From: Helicobacter pylori
GTDB taxonomy: Bacteria; Campylobacterota; Campylobacteria; Campylobacterales; Helicobacteraceae
Direction of reading: 5' to 3'
Assembly: GCF_001653455.1 (NCBI RefSeq)
Contig: NZ_CP011486.1
Span: 248,001-312,000 of the forward strand
Length of the DNA stretch: 64,000 nt
Part shown: positions 35,027-44,899 of the stretch, one piece after another
Position numbering within the stretch: the stretch's first letter is position 1
Layout: every line of letters begins with the position of its first letter
Program-made: the position numbers and the translations under genes
The notes under the pieces: model-generated
The model's database searches: none
Seen by the model: only the letters and a program-made list of their open reading frames with translations
What the model was told of the DNA's origin: nothing

Positions 35027-36009
35027 CTTACAAAGAACGACTCATCCATGAAAAAATATTGAACAAAGACGACAAGGGTTTTAAAACAGAACTGCGCATT
35101 TTGGGCATTTTTATCGTGGAATTTTTAGTGAATATTCTAGGGTTTGTTTTGGCTAAAATGCCCCATTCGTGGTTTTTAAGGTGCATTAAATCGGTGGCGT
35201 GGTTGATGAGAACTTTTGATAGGCGCCGTTATTTTGACGCTAAAGCCAATTTGGATTTTGTGTTTGGGGATTCTAAAAGCGAAGAAGAGAAAAAACGGAT
35301 CATTAAAAAAGGTTATGAAAATTTTGCTTTTATCATTTTAGAAACCATTAGAGTGATTTTTATCCCTAAGGCTGAATACGATTCTTGTTTCACGCTCATC
35401 AATGAAGAAAATGTGTGGAAGTCTCTAAACAAGGAAGGCCAAGCGATCACTTTGTGCATGCATTTTGGCTATTGGGAAGCGGTAGGCACGACTTTGGCGC
35501 AATATTATGAGGATTATGGTAGGGGGTGTTTGGGGCGCTTGACTAAATTCGCTCCCATCAATCACATGATTATGAGCCGGCGAGAAGCGTTTGGGGTGCG
35601 TTTTGTCAATAAAATAGGGGCGATGAAAGAACTCATTAAAATGTATAATCAAGGCAATGGCTTGGTGGGGATTTTAGTGGATCAAAATGTTGTGCCTAAA
35701 GATGGGGTGGTGGTGAAATTCTTTGATAAAGACGCTACGCACACCACGATCGCTTCTATTTTATCGCGCCGTTATAATATAGACATCCAGCCGGTATTCA
35801 TTGATTTTAACGATGATTATTCGCATTACACAGCGACTTATTATGAAAGCATTCGATCTAAAATCACCGATAACGCTGAAAAGGATATTTTAGAATGCAC
35901 TCAAGCCCAAGCGAGTTTGTGCGAAGAAGTGATCAGGAAGCATCCGGAAAGTTATTTTTGGTTCCACAGGCGTTTTAAAAGCACCCACCCTGAGATTTAT
36001 CAAAGGTAG
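35023..36009 (+). CDS. Lipid A biosynthesis late acyltransferase (LpxL/HtrB type)
   Basis: This 328-residue inner-membrane acyltransferase is of the HtrB/LpxL family. It has an N-terminal membrane helix (ELRILGIFIVEFLVNILGFV), the catalytic CMHFGYWEAVG (HX4E-like; His near 141) and GLVGILVDQNV, then VFIDFNDDYSHYTATYY. ATG at 35023 fits AAAGG 7 bases upstream and overlaps the waaC stop. The ATG at 34993 has no ribosome site. It would add a secondary acyl chain to Kdo-lipid A, complementing the LpxJ-type gene at 27256. Repeat copy C lies after it. Confidence 0.9.
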   Translation: MTYKERLIHEKILNKDDKGFKTELRILGIFIVEFLVNILGFVLAKMPHSWFLRCIKSVAWLMRTFDRRRYFDAKANLDFVFGDSKSEEEKKRIIKKGYENFAFIILETIRVIFIPKAEYDSCFTLINEENVWKSLNKEGQAITLCMHFGYWEAVGTTLAQYYEDYGRGCLGRLTKFAPINHMIMSRREAFGVRFVNKIGAMKELIKMYNQGNGLVGILVDQNVVPKDGVVVKFFDKDATHTTIASILSRRYNIDIQPVFIDFNDDYSHYTATYYESIRSKITDNAEKDILECTQAQASLCEEVIRKHPESYFWFHRRFKSTHPEIYQR

Positions 36010-36084
36010 GGTTTTGTTATCCTTGAATGGACACTCAAAACCTTATCTTAATATTTTTTCAAAAATAGGGTTTTTTAAATTTAA

Positions 36085-36258
36085 TTTTTATAGTAAAACT
36101 CCCTTCCTCAAGGGGATAGGGGGTATTTTGAAATAATTCCCCCTACAACCCCTAACTAAAAACCCCCTAACCCAAGAATACCGCTTTTTTAAGAGGCTGT
36201 CGCTTGCTCACGCAAACTTTTTAGTTTCTGATTGTAAAAAATGCTTTTAGCATTTTTA
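36085..36258 (+). repeat. Dispersed intergenic repeat, copy C
   Basis: Nearly all of the 246-base gap between the convergent LpxL-type and tgt genes is a plus-strand copy of the repeat. It runs tttttatagtaaaactccc, ctcaaggggatagg, GGGGGTATTTTGAAATAATT closed by CCCCC, tacaacccctaac, accccctaacccaag, accgcttttttaagag, a cgcttgct..cgcaaac inverted repeat, and aatgcttttagcatttttat, which is itself a short hairpin. The GGGGG/CCCCC hairpin and final T-run would let it serve as a two-way terminator. Confidence 0.85.
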
Positions 36259-37371
36259 TTGACGATCCATTGTGTATTTTTCTAAAAACTCTTTTTTAAA
36301 ACTCAAAAACCGCTTTTCTAAAATAGCTTTTCTAGCGTTTTTAACTAATTCCAAATAAAAATGCAAATTGTGCAAGCTCGCTAAACGAGCGTAGGTGAGT
36401 TCTTTAGCCCTAAAGAGATGGTGCAAATAGGCTTTAGAATAGCGTTTGCAAGTGTAACAAGTGCAATTTTCTTCAATGGGGGTGTTATCCAATTTATAAG
36501 GCGCGTTTTTGATAGAGATTTTGCCAGAATGCGTGAAAAGGGTGGCGTTTCTGGCGTTTCTGGTGGGCATCACGCAATCAAACATATCCACCCCTAAACC
36601 GATAGCGTCTAAAATGTTTTCAGGCGTGCCTACGCCCATTAAGTAGCGAGGTTTGTCTTTGGGGAGTAAGGGGGCGGTGTGGGCGATGGTTTCTAGCATT
36701 TCATCTGCACTTTCGCCCACCGCTAAACCGCCTATCGCATAGCCATCAAAACCGCTATGCGTTAATCCCACGCTAAGGCTGCGCATTTTCAAATGAGTGC
36801 CGCCCTGGATAATGGCAAAAAGGTTGTTGTTGGGGCGGTTGTTTTGTTTGTGGTATTCTAGGCTAAGATTCGCCCATTTAGCGCTTCGTTTGATGGATTC
36901 TTCAAGGCGTTTTAATGGAGCGGGTAAGCCCACCAAATCGTCTAAAACCATCATAATATCGCTGTTTAAAGAATATTGAATGTCCAAAACTTTAGCGGGT
37001 GTGAAGAAATGCTTGCTCCCATCAATATGGGATTTAAAAACAATCCCGTCTTCTTGCAATTTGACATTATCGCTCAAACTAAAGGCTTGAAACCCTCCGC
37101 TATCGGTTAAAAAACTCCCATGAAATTGAGCGAAACGATGCAAGCCGCCTAATTGTTCAACGACTTTCTCGCCTGGTCTTAAATACATGTGGTAAGTGTT
37201 GGCTAAAATGAGTTTAGCGCCTAAAATTTCTTGCACATCAATAGCGTCTAAAGATTTGATGCAACCTTGCGTGCCTACAGGCATAAAAACAGGCGTCTCC
37301 ACTTGAGAATGGGCTAAATTTAAAAGACCAGCTCGCGCGTGTTTGTCAGTAGCTTGGAGTTGAAAATCCAT
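36256..37371 (-). CDS. tgt: Queuine/preQ1 tRNA-ribosyltransferase
   Basis: Tgt exchanges guanine-34 for preQ1 in GUN tRNAs. The 371-residue protein has [11 protein letters not shown] (catalytic Asp near residue 92), [28 protein letters not shown] (nucleophile Asp near 263) and a zinc site in [17 protein letters not shown] (near 301-317). The ATG is clear. It stands alone on the minus strand, divergent from the RCK-domain gene by about 55 bases and convergent with the LpxL-type gene. Confidence 0.96.
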   Translation of the reverse strand: MDFQLQATDKHARAGLLNLAHSQVETPVFMPVGTQGCIKSLDAIDVQEILGAKLILANTYHMYLRPGEKVVEQLGGLHRFAQFHGSFLTDSGGFQAFSLSDNVKLQEDGIVFKSHIDGSKHFFTPAKVLDIQYSLNSDIMMVLDDLVGLPAPLKRLEESIKRSAKWANLSLEYHKQNNRPNNNLFAIIQGGTHLKMRSLSVGLTHSGFDGYAIGGLAVGESADEMLETIAHTAPLLPKDKPRYLMGVGTPENILDAIGLGVDMFDCVMPTRNARNATLFTHSGKISIKNAPYKLDNTPIEENCTCYTCKRYSKAYLHHLFRAKELTYARLASLHNLHFYLELVKNARKAILEKRFLSFKKEFLEKYTMDRQ

Positions 37372-37392
37372 TGTTTAAGCCTTAATCTTGGA

Positions 37393-37398
37393 TATAAT
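37393..37398 (+). promoter_or_regulatory. Candidate -10 for the RCK-domain gene operon
   Basis: TATAAT, 29 bases before the chosen TTG start at 37428. A perfect hexamer in the short divergent gap with tgt. Confidence 0.5.
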
Positions 37399-37427
37399 GG
37401 CGTAATCATTTTTTAGGAAGTTTGGAA

Positions 37428-38864
37428 TTGAAGAAAATCGCCCTTATTTTAGATGGCATTGTAGCAAAAAATTTTTTAGACTTGGTGTTAAGGCATTATT
37501 CTAATCATAATTTTTATATAGTGGTTGTCAAAGATGAGAGCCTTATCCCTAGAAATTACCCTAGCACTTTTATTTTTCATTGTTTTGATGCGACTTCTAG
37601 TTTCAGGCTTTTGCAAGCGTTAAACGATGAGGTGAGCGATGCGTTTTTAATCATACAAGACGCTAAAGAGCAACGCATCATCCATAAAATCATTCAAACC
37701 CATTTCAAACGCATGCGCGTGGTTTTGAGCGTGAAAAAAGATGGTGAAAAAGCTTTAGAAAATAATGAAGAAAATAAAGATGAGAAACTTATCTTAATTG
37801 ATGAATTTGAAGTTTTAGCCAATAAATTCATTTCTCGTTTGCCTAATATCCCTAGCACCCCTAGGGAGTTTGGGTTAGGGCAGGGCGAGATCATGGAGAT
37901 TGATGTGCCTTTTGGGAGCATTTTTGCTTACAGGCATATTGGCTCTATCAGACAAAAAGAATACAGGATTGTGGGGCTTTATCGCAACGATGCTTTTTTG
38001 CTCTCCACTAAAACTTTAGTCATTCAGCCACGAGACATTCTCTTAGTGGCTGGCAATCCGGAAATTTTAAACGCGGTGTATCATCAAGTTAAGAGCAATG
38101 TAGGGCAGTTCCCAGCCCCTTTTGGGAAGAGCATTTATTTGTATATTGATATGCGCTTACAGAGCAGAAAAGCGATGATGCGCGATGTGTATCAAGCCTT
38201 ATTTTTGCACAAACATTTAAAAAGTTATAAGCTCTATATCCAGGTTTTACACCCCACTAGCCCTAAGTTTTATCATAAATTTTTAGCGCTAGAAACCGAA
38301 AGCATTGAAGTGAATTTTGATTTTTATGGGAAAAGTTTTATCCAAAAACTCCATGAAGACAATCAAAAAAAAATGGGCTTAATCGTGGTAGGCAGAGAGC
38401 TTTTTTTCTTAAAAAAACACCGAAGAGCCTTACACAAAACAGCCACCCCGGTTTATAAAACCAACACTTCTGGCTTGTCTAAAACCACTCAAAGCATCGT
38501 GGTTTTGAATGAAAGTTTAAGCATTAATGAAGACATGTCTTCAGTGATTTTTGATGTGTCTATGCAAATGGATTTGGGCTTGTTGCTCTATGATTTTGAC
38601 CCTAACAAACGCTATAAAGACGAGATTGTCAATCATTATGAAAATTTGGCCAACACCTTTAACCGCAAGATTGAGATTTTTCAAACCGATATTAAAAACC
38701 CTATCATGTATCTCAATTCTTTAAGAAAACCCATATTGCATTTTATGCCTTTTGAAGAGTGCATCACGCAAACGCGTTATTTGTGGTTTTTATCCACTAA
38801 AGTGGAAAAGTTAGCGTTTTTAAGCGACGATAACCCTCAAATTTTTATCCCTGTAGCGGAGTGA
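37428..38864 (+). CDS. TrkA/RCK-domain protein (COG3400 type)
   Basis: This 478-residue cytoplasmic protein begins with a Rossmann-like segment ([20 protein letters not shown]). A TrkA-C (RCK_C) domain follows near residues 145-220 ([35 protein letters not shown]). The C-terminal half resembles a universal-stress-like alpha/beta fold. Such proteins gate or regulate potassium transport. The Gly-rich GxGxxG nucleotide motif is not evident, so ligand binding is uncertain. TTG at 37428 sits 7 bases after AGGAAG; TTG at 37422 would be too close. AroB follows directly. Confidence 0.75.
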   Translation: MKKIALILDGIVAKNFLDLVLRHYSNHNFYIVVVKDESLIPRNYPSTFIFHCFDATSSFRLLQALNDEVSDAFLIIQDAKEQRIIHKIIQTHFKRMRVVLSVKKDGEKALENNEENKDEKLILIDEFEVLANKFISRLPNIPSTPREFGLGQGEIMEIDVPFGSIFAYRHIGSIRQKEYRIVGLYRNDAFLLSTKTLVIQPRDILLVAGNPEILNAVYHQVKSNVGQFPAPFGKSIYLYIDMRLQSRKAMMRDVYQALFLHKHLKSYKLYIQVLHPTSPKFYHKFLALETESIEVNFDFYGKSFIQKLHEDNQKKMGLIVVGRELFFLKKHRRALHKTATPVYKTNTSGLSKTTQSIVVLNESLSINEDMSSVIFDVSMQMDLGLLLYDFDPNKRYKDEIVNHYENLANTFNRKIEIFQTDIKNPIMYLNSLRKPILHFMPFEECITQTRYLWFLSTKVEKLAFLSDDNPQIFIPVAE

Positions 38865-38868
38865 GTGG

Positions 38869-39900
38869 ATGCGAGAAATTTTAATCCCTTTAAAAGAAAA
38901 AAGCTATAAAGTGTTTTTGGGGGAATTGCCCATTATTGAATGGAAACAAAAAGCGCTCATTGTGAGCGATAGCATCGTGGCTGGGTTGCATTTATCGTAT
39001 TTATTAGAACGCTTGAATGTTTTAGAAGTAAGAGTGTGCGTGATAGAGTCTGGAGAAAAGCATAAGAATTTCGCTTCATTGGAGCGTATTTTAAACAACG
39101 CCTTTGAAATGCAATTAAACCGCCATTCTTTAATGATAGCCCTTGGTGGGGGAGTGATAAGCGATATGGTGGGCTTTGCGAGCAGTATTTATTTCAGGGG
39201 GATTGATTTTATTAATATCCCTACGACTTTACTTTCTCAAGTGGATGCGAGCGTGGGGGGGAAAACAGGGATTAATACGGCTTATGGCAAGAATTTAATC
39301 GGATCATTCCACCAGCCTAAAGCGGTTTATATTGATTTGGCTTTTTTAAAAACCCTTGAAAAAAGGGAATTCCAAGCAGGGGTGGCTGAAATCATTAAAA
39401 TGGCGGTGTGTTTTGATAAAAACTTGGTAGGAGTGTTAGAAACAAAGGATTTAAAAGATTGTTTAGAAGAAGTGATCTTTCAAAGCGTTACAATAAAAGC
39501 TCAAGTCGTTACACAAGATGAAAAAGAGCAAAATATCAGAGCCGGATTGAATTACGGGCATACCTTTGGGCATGCGATAGAAAAAGAGACCCATTACGAG
39601 CAATTTTTGCATGGCGAAGCGATCGCTATTGGCATGCGCATGGCGAACGAGTTAGCCCTTTCTTTAGGCATGCTCACTTTAAAAGAGCATGAACGCATAG
39701 AAAATTTATTGAAAAAATTTGATTTGATCTTCAACTATCAAATTTTAGATCTTCAAAAATTTTATGAAAGCTTGTTTTTGGACAAAAAAAGCGAGAACAA
39801 GACAATCAAATTCATTCTGCCTAAAGGCATTGGAGCGTTTGAAATAGCTGCTCATATCCCTAAAGAAACGATTTTAAAGGTGTTAGAAAAATGGCATTAA
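38869..39900 (+). CDS. aroB: 3-dehydroquinate synthase
   Basis: AroB converts DAHP to 3-dehydroquinate in the shikimate pathway. The 343-residue protein carries [20 protein letters not shown] (NAD site and metal Asp region), [19 protein letters not shown] and [14 protein letters not shown], the last giving zinc-binding His residues near 228-232. The start ATG follows GAGTG, 4 bases after the upstream stop. The mscS-like gene begins inside its final codons. Confidence 0.97.
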   Translation: MREILIPLKEKSYKVFLGELPIIEWKQKALIVSDSIVAGLHLSYLLERLNVLEVRVCVIESGEKHKNFASLERILNNAFEMQLNRHSLMIALGGGVISDMVGFASSIYFRGIDFINIPTTLLSQVDASVGGKTGINTAYGKNLIGSFHQPKAVYIDLAFLKTLEKREFQAGVAEIIKMAVCFDKNLVGVLETKDLKDCLEEVIFQSVTIKAQVVTQDEKEQNIRAGLNYGHTFGHAIEKETHYEQFLHGEAIAIGMRMANELALSLGMLTLKEHERIENLLKKFDLIFNYQILDLQKFYESLFLDKKSENKTIKFILPKGIGAFEIAAHIPKETILKVLEKWH

Positions 39901-41474
39901 GGGTGTTGTTATTCTTTTGTTTTTTGTTGTTGCACGCAGAAGATAAAAGCCAAAACAAAAGTCAAGAGATATTATCCATACAAAAACAAATGGCTTTGGT
40001 GGATAAAAAACTCGCTAAAGACGATAATGTGTGGTTGAAAAAATTTGAAAACTATAAGATTTACAATCAAATTTATACCGAAAAAGAGAGCGTGAGGCAG
40101 GAATTAAGGCGTTTGAAAGCTAAAAAAAACAGGGATTTATTAAAGATTAGCACCTTAGAGCATACCCTAAAGGCTTTAGAATCCCAACAAAAAATGTTTG
40201 AAAGCTATGGGGTCAATCCTTTTAAGGACTTGATAGAGCGCCCCAATATCCCCAATATCCCCAATATCGCTAACCCTATTGCAATCATTGATGGCATTTC
40301 TTTCATTAAAAACATGCGCTTAAAGCATGAAAGCCTTAAAAGCAACCAGACTGCTTTAGAGGAGGTTTTAAAGCTCTTAGATCAAAAACACCAGCTTTTA
40401 AATGAGTGGCACGCCTTAGACAAAAGCGCGAAACTAAGCGATGAGATTTATCAAACTCAAGCCAAACGCTTAGAATTGCAAGGGGCTCAAAACATTTTAA
40501 AAACCACGATTGGGATTTTCCAAAAAGACAGCGATGAAGCCATAAGCATTGTTAAATCTCAGGTTAAAAACCAGCTTTTTAAATTGGTTTATGTGTTTTT
40601 AGCCGCCCTTTTGAGCGTGGTGTTTGCGTGGATTTTAAAAATCATTTCCAGTAAATACATTGAAAATAACGAGCGCGTCTATACCGTTAATAAAGCCATT
40701 AACTTTGTGAATGTGAGCGTGATTGTTTTAATCTTTCTTTTTTCTTATTTAGAAAATGTGACTTACTTGGTCACGGTTTTAGGCTTTGCGAGCGCGGGCT
40801 TAGCGATTGCGATGAAAGATTTATTCATGAGCTTGCTTGGGTGGTTTATTATTTTGATCGGAGGGAGCGTGCATGTGGGCGATAGGGTGCGTATCGCTAA
40901 GGGGACTGATATTTTTATTGGCGATGTGTTGGATATTTCTATGTTGCACATTACGATTTTAGAAGATGTAACCTTCACCACTTACACGAACAACAGGAGA
41001 GCGGGTCGGATTATTTTTGTGCCTAATAATTATATTTTCACTACCATGTTCGCTAATTACAGCCATTTTGGCATGAAAACGGTTTGGGATGGGGTGGATT
41101 TTTGCGTTACATTTGATTCTGATTTTAAAAAAGCTTCTAAAATTGCACTCAATATTGCTACGGAATTGTCTAAAGAATACACGGATATTACCTATAAACA
41201 GCTCAATAAAATGCGCGACCGGTATTCTTTAAGGAGTTTGAGCGTGAAACCACGATGCTTTTTGATGCCTGAAAGTAACGGGATAAAGATTTCAGTGTGG
41301 TATCAAACCAATTCGTATGCCACTTTGTCTTTAAGGAGCAAGATTGTGGCTGAAATTGTTGAAGCCTTTTTGAAAGAAGAAAATATCCATATCGCTTATA
41401 CGACCAGCAAGCTGCTTAAAGTGGATGCTGATGCTCTAGGCGATGGTTTTGGGAATAAAAGGGAACAAAAATGA
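39891..41474 (+). CDS. MscS-family mechanosensitive channel with periplasmic domain
   Basis: This 527-residue protein has a signal peptide ([14 protein letters not shown], cleavage before EDKSQ), a long periplasmic coiled coil (~20-230) and three to four membrane helices (~230-330). The MscS pore helix is [20 protein letters not shown], with [10 protein letters not shown] starting the beta domain. The cytoplasmic cage extends to the C-terminus. The large N-terminal domain places it nearer MscK or YbiO than minimal MscS. It should release solutes on osmotic downshift. Three tandem 9-base units inside it encode NIPNIPNI. It overlaps aroB by 10 bases and mtaB by 4. Confidence 0.9.
   Translation: MALRVLLFFCFLLLHAEDKSQNKSQEILSIQKQMALVDKKLAKDDNVWLKKFENYKIYNQIYTEKESVRQELRRLKAKKNRDLLKISTLEHTLKALESQQKMFESYGVNPFKDLIERPNIPNIPNIANPIAIIDGISFIKNMRLKHESLKSNQTALEEVLKLLDQKHQLLNEWHALDKSAKLSDEIYQTQAKRLELQGAQNILKTTIGIFQKDSDEAISIVKSQVKNQLFKLVYVFLAALLSVVFAWILKIISSKYIENNERVYTVNKAINFVNVSVIVLIFLFSYLENVTYLVTVLGFASAGLAIAMKDLFMSLLGWFIILIGGSVHVGDRVRIAKGTDIFIGDVLDISMLHITILEDVTFTTYTNNRRAGRIIFVPNNYIFTTMFANYSHFGMKTVWDGVDFCVTFDSDFKKASKIALNIATELSKEYTDITYKQLNKMRDRYSLRSLSVKPRCFLMPESNGIKISVWYQTNSYATLSLRSKIVAEIVEAFLKEENIHIAYTTSKLLKVDADALGDGFGNKREQK
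40241..40267 (+). repeat. Three tandem 9-bp units inside the mscS-like gene
   Basis: CCCCAATAT is repeated three times exactly, giving a Pro-Asn-Ile repeat (PNIPNIPNI) in the periplasmic region. Unit length keeps the frame, so copy-number change would alter protein length by three residues at a time. Confidence 0.85.
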
Positions 41475-42727
41475 AAAAAGTCTATTTTAAAACTTTTGGG
41501 TGCAGGACGAATCTTTTTGACACGCAAGTGATGGGCGAAAATTTAAAGGATTTTAGCACGACTTTAGAAGAACAAGAAGCCGATATTATTGTGATCAATT
41601 CTTGCACCGTGACTAATGGGGCTGATAGCGCGGTAAGGAGTTACGCTAAAAAAATGGCGCGATTGAATAAGGAGGTGCTATTTACTGGCTGTGGGGTGAA
41701 AACTCAAGGCAAAGAGCTTTTTGAAAAAGGGTTTTTAAAGGGCGTTTTTGGGCATGACAATAAAGAAAAGATCAACGCTCTTTTACACGAAAAAAAGCGT
41801 TTTTTCATAGACGATAATTTAGAAAACAAGCACTTAGACACCACGATGGTGAGCGAGTTTGTGGGCAAGACCAGGGCGTTTATTAAGATCCAAGAGGGTT
41901 GTGATTTTGATTGCAATTATTGCATTATCCCAAGCGTGAGAGGGAGGGCTAGGAGCTTTGAAGAAAGAAAGATTTTAGAACAAGTGGACCTTTTATGCAA
42001 TAAAGGGGTTCAAGAAGTGGTCTTAACCGGCACTAATGTGGGGAGCTATGGGAAAGATAAAGGGAGTAATATCGCAAGATTGATTAAAAAATTAAGCCAA
42101 ATTATCGGGTTAAAACGCATCAGGATTGGGAGTTTAGAGCCTAATCAAATCAACGATGAGTTTTTAGAGCTTTTAGAAGAGGATTTTTTAGAAAAACATT
42201 TGCATATCGCTTTACAGCACAGCCATGATTTCATGTTAGAGAGGATGAACCGAAGAAACCGCATAAAAAGCGATAGGGAATTATTGGAGGCCATCGCTTC
42301 TAAAAATTTTGCTATCGGTACGGATTTTATCGTGGGGCATCCGGGGGAGAGTGAAAGCGTTTTTGAAAAAGCGTTTGAAAATTTAGAGGGCTTGCCTTTA
42401 ACGCATATCCACCCTTTTATTTACAGCAAACGAAAAGACACCCCTTCTAGTTTGATGCATGATGGCGTGAGTTTGGAAGTTTCTAAAAAGCGTTTGAATG
42501 CGATTAAAGATTTGATTTTTCATAAAAATAAGGCGTTCAGGCAATTGCAACTCAAGCGCAGCACGCCCCTAAAAGCTTTAGTGGAAGCGCAAAAAGACGG
42601 CGAATTTAAAGCCTTGGATCAATTTTTTAACCCCATTAAAATCAAAAGCGATAAGCCTTTAAGGGCTAGTTTTTTAGAAATCAAAGAGTATGAAATTAAA
42701 GAGAGGGAAAATTATGCCGTTTTCTAA
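41471..42727 (+). CDS. mtaB: Threonylcarbamoyladenosine tRNA methylthiotransferase MtaB
   Basis: This 418-residue radical-SAM methylthiotransferase is paralogous to MiaB in this window. N-terminal cluster Cys are in KTFGCRTNLFDTQ, VINSCTVTNGADSAV and TGCGVKTQG. The radical-SAM motif is QEGCDFDCNYCIIPSVRGRA (near residues 140-159). The RGRARS extension and the lack of a MiaB-type SxREKPE motif favour MtaB, which makes ms2t6A37. The ATG overlaps the mscS-like stop, and the FtsH-like gene starts inside its end. Confidence 0.88.
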   Translation: MKKVYFKTFGCRTNLFDTQVMGENLKDFSTTLEEQEADIIVINSCTVTNGADSAVRSYAKKMARLNKEVLFTGCGVKTQGKELFEKGFLKGVFGHDNKEKINALLHEKKRFFIDDNLENKHLDTTMVSEFVGKTRAFIKIQEGCDFDCNYCIIPSVRGRARSFEERKILEQVDLLCNKGVQEVVLTGTNVGSYGKDKGSNIARLIKKLSQIIGLKRIRIGSLEPNQINDEFLELLEEDFLEKHLHIALQHSHDFMLERMNRRNRIKSDRELLEAIASKNFAIGTDFIVGHPGESESVFEKAFENLEGLPLTHIHPFIYSKRKDTPSSLMHDGVSLEVSKKRLNAIKDLIFHKNKAFRQLQLKRSTPLKALVEAQKDGEFKALDQFFNPIKIKSDKPLRASFLEIKEYEIKERENYAVF

Positions 42728-44366
42728 AAGTTTAGAAAATCTCATTAACCCTTTTAAACGCATCAAAAACCGCTCGCTTGTGTTGGCGCTAGGGTTTTTG
42801 ATCCTTACTTTTTGCTTGCTTCTTTTTTTGGTTTTGAGCGATATTTCTAGGCTCATATCCGGTAAGGACTTTTTCTATGTGATCCAATCCCACCCCAAAC
42901 AAACTTTAATTGAAGATGAAAATTATTTTTATGCCAATAAAGGGCTTTATAAAACCAACAAAGAAGCTTTTTTAAGAACTTATAAAATCCCAGAAAACAT
43001 GCCCATAGAAAGACGAGAAAATTTAAGCAAGGGTTCTAAAATGAATCTAGCGTTGCTTTTTTTTATTTCTAGCATGCTTTTTGGGATCTTTTGGCGTTTG
43101 CCCAAACGATTGAATGCTAAACCGAGTTTAGAGAGCGTGCATAAAGACGAATTAGAAAACGCATTCCAACGATACGACACTTTAGGGGTGCGTTTTGAAG
43201 ATATTGCAGGGGTGAATGAAGTTAAAGAAGAATTGTTAGAAGTGATAGACTATTTAAAAAACCCTAGAAAATACCAGGATTTAGGGATCTTTCTCCCTAA
43301 AGGCGTGCTTTTAATCGGGCCTCCTGGAGTGGGGAAAACGATGATCGCTAAAGCGTTAGCGAGTGAAGCTAAAGTGCCGTTTTTTTATGAAAGCGGGAGC
43401 GCGTTTTCTCAAATTTATGTGGGCGCTGGGGCTAAAAAAGTGCATGAACTTTTCATGCATGCCAAAAAACATTCCCCCTCTATTATTTTTATTGATGAAA
43501 TTGATGCTTTGGGTAAGGCTAGGGGAGGGCATCGAAGCGATGAAAGAGAAGCCACGCTCAACCAGCTTTTAACCGAAATGGATGGGTTTTTGCAAAATGA
43601 TGAGGTGGTGGTGATAGGAGCGACTAACCAAATGGAAGTGATGGATGAAGCGCTATTAAGGAGCAAGCGCTTTGATCGGCGTATTTTCATTTCTTTACCG
43701 GATTTATTAGAAAGACAAAGCATTTTAGAAAAGCTTTTAGAAAATAAAAAACATGCGCTAGACTATCTTAAGATCGCTAAAATTTGCGTGGGTTTTAGTG
43801 GGGCGATGTTGGCGACTTTAATCAACGAAAGCGCTCTAAACGCCCTAAAACACCAGCGAACAGAAATCACTCATAGCGATATTTTAGAAGTGAAAGACAA
43901 GATCGCTTATGGCAAGAAAAAGCCCCAAACTTTAGATGAAAACCAAAAGGAATTGGTCGCTTTGTATCAAAGCGCGAAAGCCTTAAGTGCGTATTGGCTA
44001 GAAATTGAATTTGATAAAGCGCCTTTATTGGGGGAATTTATTGCGTTTAATGAAAATAAAATCCATAGCGAAAGCGAGGTTAAAAATTATATTAAAGTGT
44101 ATTTGAGCGGGACGATTATTTTAGAGCTGCTTTATAAAGAGCGTTATAGTTTGTCCAAACAAGACTTGCAAAAAGCGAAATTTTTGAATGAATTTATGGC
44201 TAGCGAGCTTCTTTTAACCCCTACAAAAGAGTCTTTAAGCGTTCTTTATGAAGAGCAATTGGAGTTTTTAAAACCCCAAATTGCAGCTTGCAAGCGGTTG
44301 AGCGCTTTGCTGTTAGAGCAAGAATATTTAGAGCATTCTAATTTGTATGATTTATTGAATGGGTGA
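42714..44366 (+). CDS. FtsH-like AAA membrane protein without protease motif
   Basis: This 550-residue protein has FtsH layout: two membrane helices (about 23-42 and 107-127) around a small periplasmic part, then an AAA module. That module has Walker A GPPGVGKTMIAKALA (near 201), Walker B IIFIDEIDALGKA, and the second region of homology ATNQMEVMDEALLRSKRFDR. Where FtsH has its zinc motif (HEAGH) this protein reads LYQSAKALSAYWLE, so all three catalytic positions are lost. It should be an ATP-driven unfoldase or scaffold, not a protease. As I recall, H. pylori has a complete FtsH elsewhere. ATG at 42714 follows GAGAGGG and is preferred over ATG 42690. Confidence 0.88.
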   Translation: MPFSKSLENLINPFKRIKNRSLVLALGFLILTFCLLLFLVLSDISRLISGKDFFYVIQSHPKQTLIEDENYFYANKGLYKTNKEAFLRTYKIPENMPIERRENLSKGSKMNLALLFFISSMLFGIFWRLPKRLNAKPSLESVHKDELENAFQRYDTLGVRFEDIAGVNEVKEELLEVIDYLKNPRKYQDLGIFLPKGVLLIGPPGVGKTMIAKALASEAKVPFFYESGSAFSQIYVGAGAKKVHELFMHAKKHSPSIIFIDEIDALGKARGGHRSDEREATLNQLLTEMDGFLQNDEVVVIGATNQMEVMDEALLRSKRFDRRIFISLPDLLERQSILEKLLENKKHALDYLKIAKICVGFSGAMLATLINESALNALKHQRTEITHSDILEVKDKIAYGKKKPQTLDENQKELVALYQSAKALSAYWLEIEFDKAPLLGEFIAFNENKIHSESEVKNYIKVYLSGTIILELLYKERYSLSKQDLQKAKFLNEFMASELLLTPTKESLSVLYEEQLEFLKPQIAACKRLSALLLEQEYLEHSNLYDLLNG

Positions 44367-44887
44367 AAATGCGTTTTTTTAGCGGTTTTGGGTTTGTTAA
44401 TGAAAGCGTGTTGTTTGAAGAGTGGCTTTTAAAAGGGGCTTATGATGTCTCAGGCTTTTCTATGGGGGCTATTAAAGCGATAGAATACGCTTACAATGAA
44501 GTCTTGCAACAACGCCGCATTAATTCTTTATTATTGTTTTCGCCTTGCATGTTAGCTCATAAGAGTTTGGCGTTCAAACGCTTGCAACTTTCTTCTTTTC
44601 AAAAAGACCCGCAAAATTACATGGATAACTTTTATCAAGCCGTGGGCTTAAACGCCCGATTGGAGCACTTTAAAAAAAGGGGTTCTTTAGAAGAATTGGA
44701 ATTTTTATTGAATTACAAGTATAGTGATCATACAATTAGAATTTTATTAGAAAAAGGCGTGAAAATTGAAGTGTTTGTCGGCTTGGAAGACAAAATTACT
44801 GATATTCAAGCTTTGTTGGAATTTTTCATGCCTTTAGTTCAAGTGTGGCAGTTTAAAGGCTGTAACCATTTGTTGCAAAAATCTTAA
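44363..44887 (+). CDS. bioV: Pimeloyl-ACP methyl ester esterase BioV
   Basis: This 174-residue small alpha/beta-hydrolase-like protein has the nucleophile elbow GFSMGA (GxSxG, Ser near residue 32) and a C-terminal GCNHLLQ with the likely catalytic His. It is shorter than BioH-type esterases and lacks a large cap domain. This fits BioV, a Helicobacter-restricted enzyme that frees pimeloyl-ACP for biotin synthesis. The first ATG overlaps the FtsH-like stop codon. The name is recalled from the family's size and sequence style; the hydrolase motif itself is directly visible. Confidence 0.72.
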   Translation: MKMRFFSGFGFVNESVLFEEWLLKGAYDVSGFSMGAIKAIEYAYNEVLQQRRINSLLLFSPCMLAHKSLAFKRLQLSSFQKDPQNYMDNFYQAVGLNARLEHFKKRGSLEELEFLLNYKYSDHTIRILLEKGVKIEVFVGLEDKITDIQALLEFFMPLVQVWQFKGCNHLLQKS

Positions 44888-44899
44888 AAAAGGTGGAAA

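Noticed and set aside
42690-42713. Upstream ATG for the FtsH-like gene
   Set aside because: It lies inside mtaB without a ribosome site, while ATG 42714 follows GAGAGGG.
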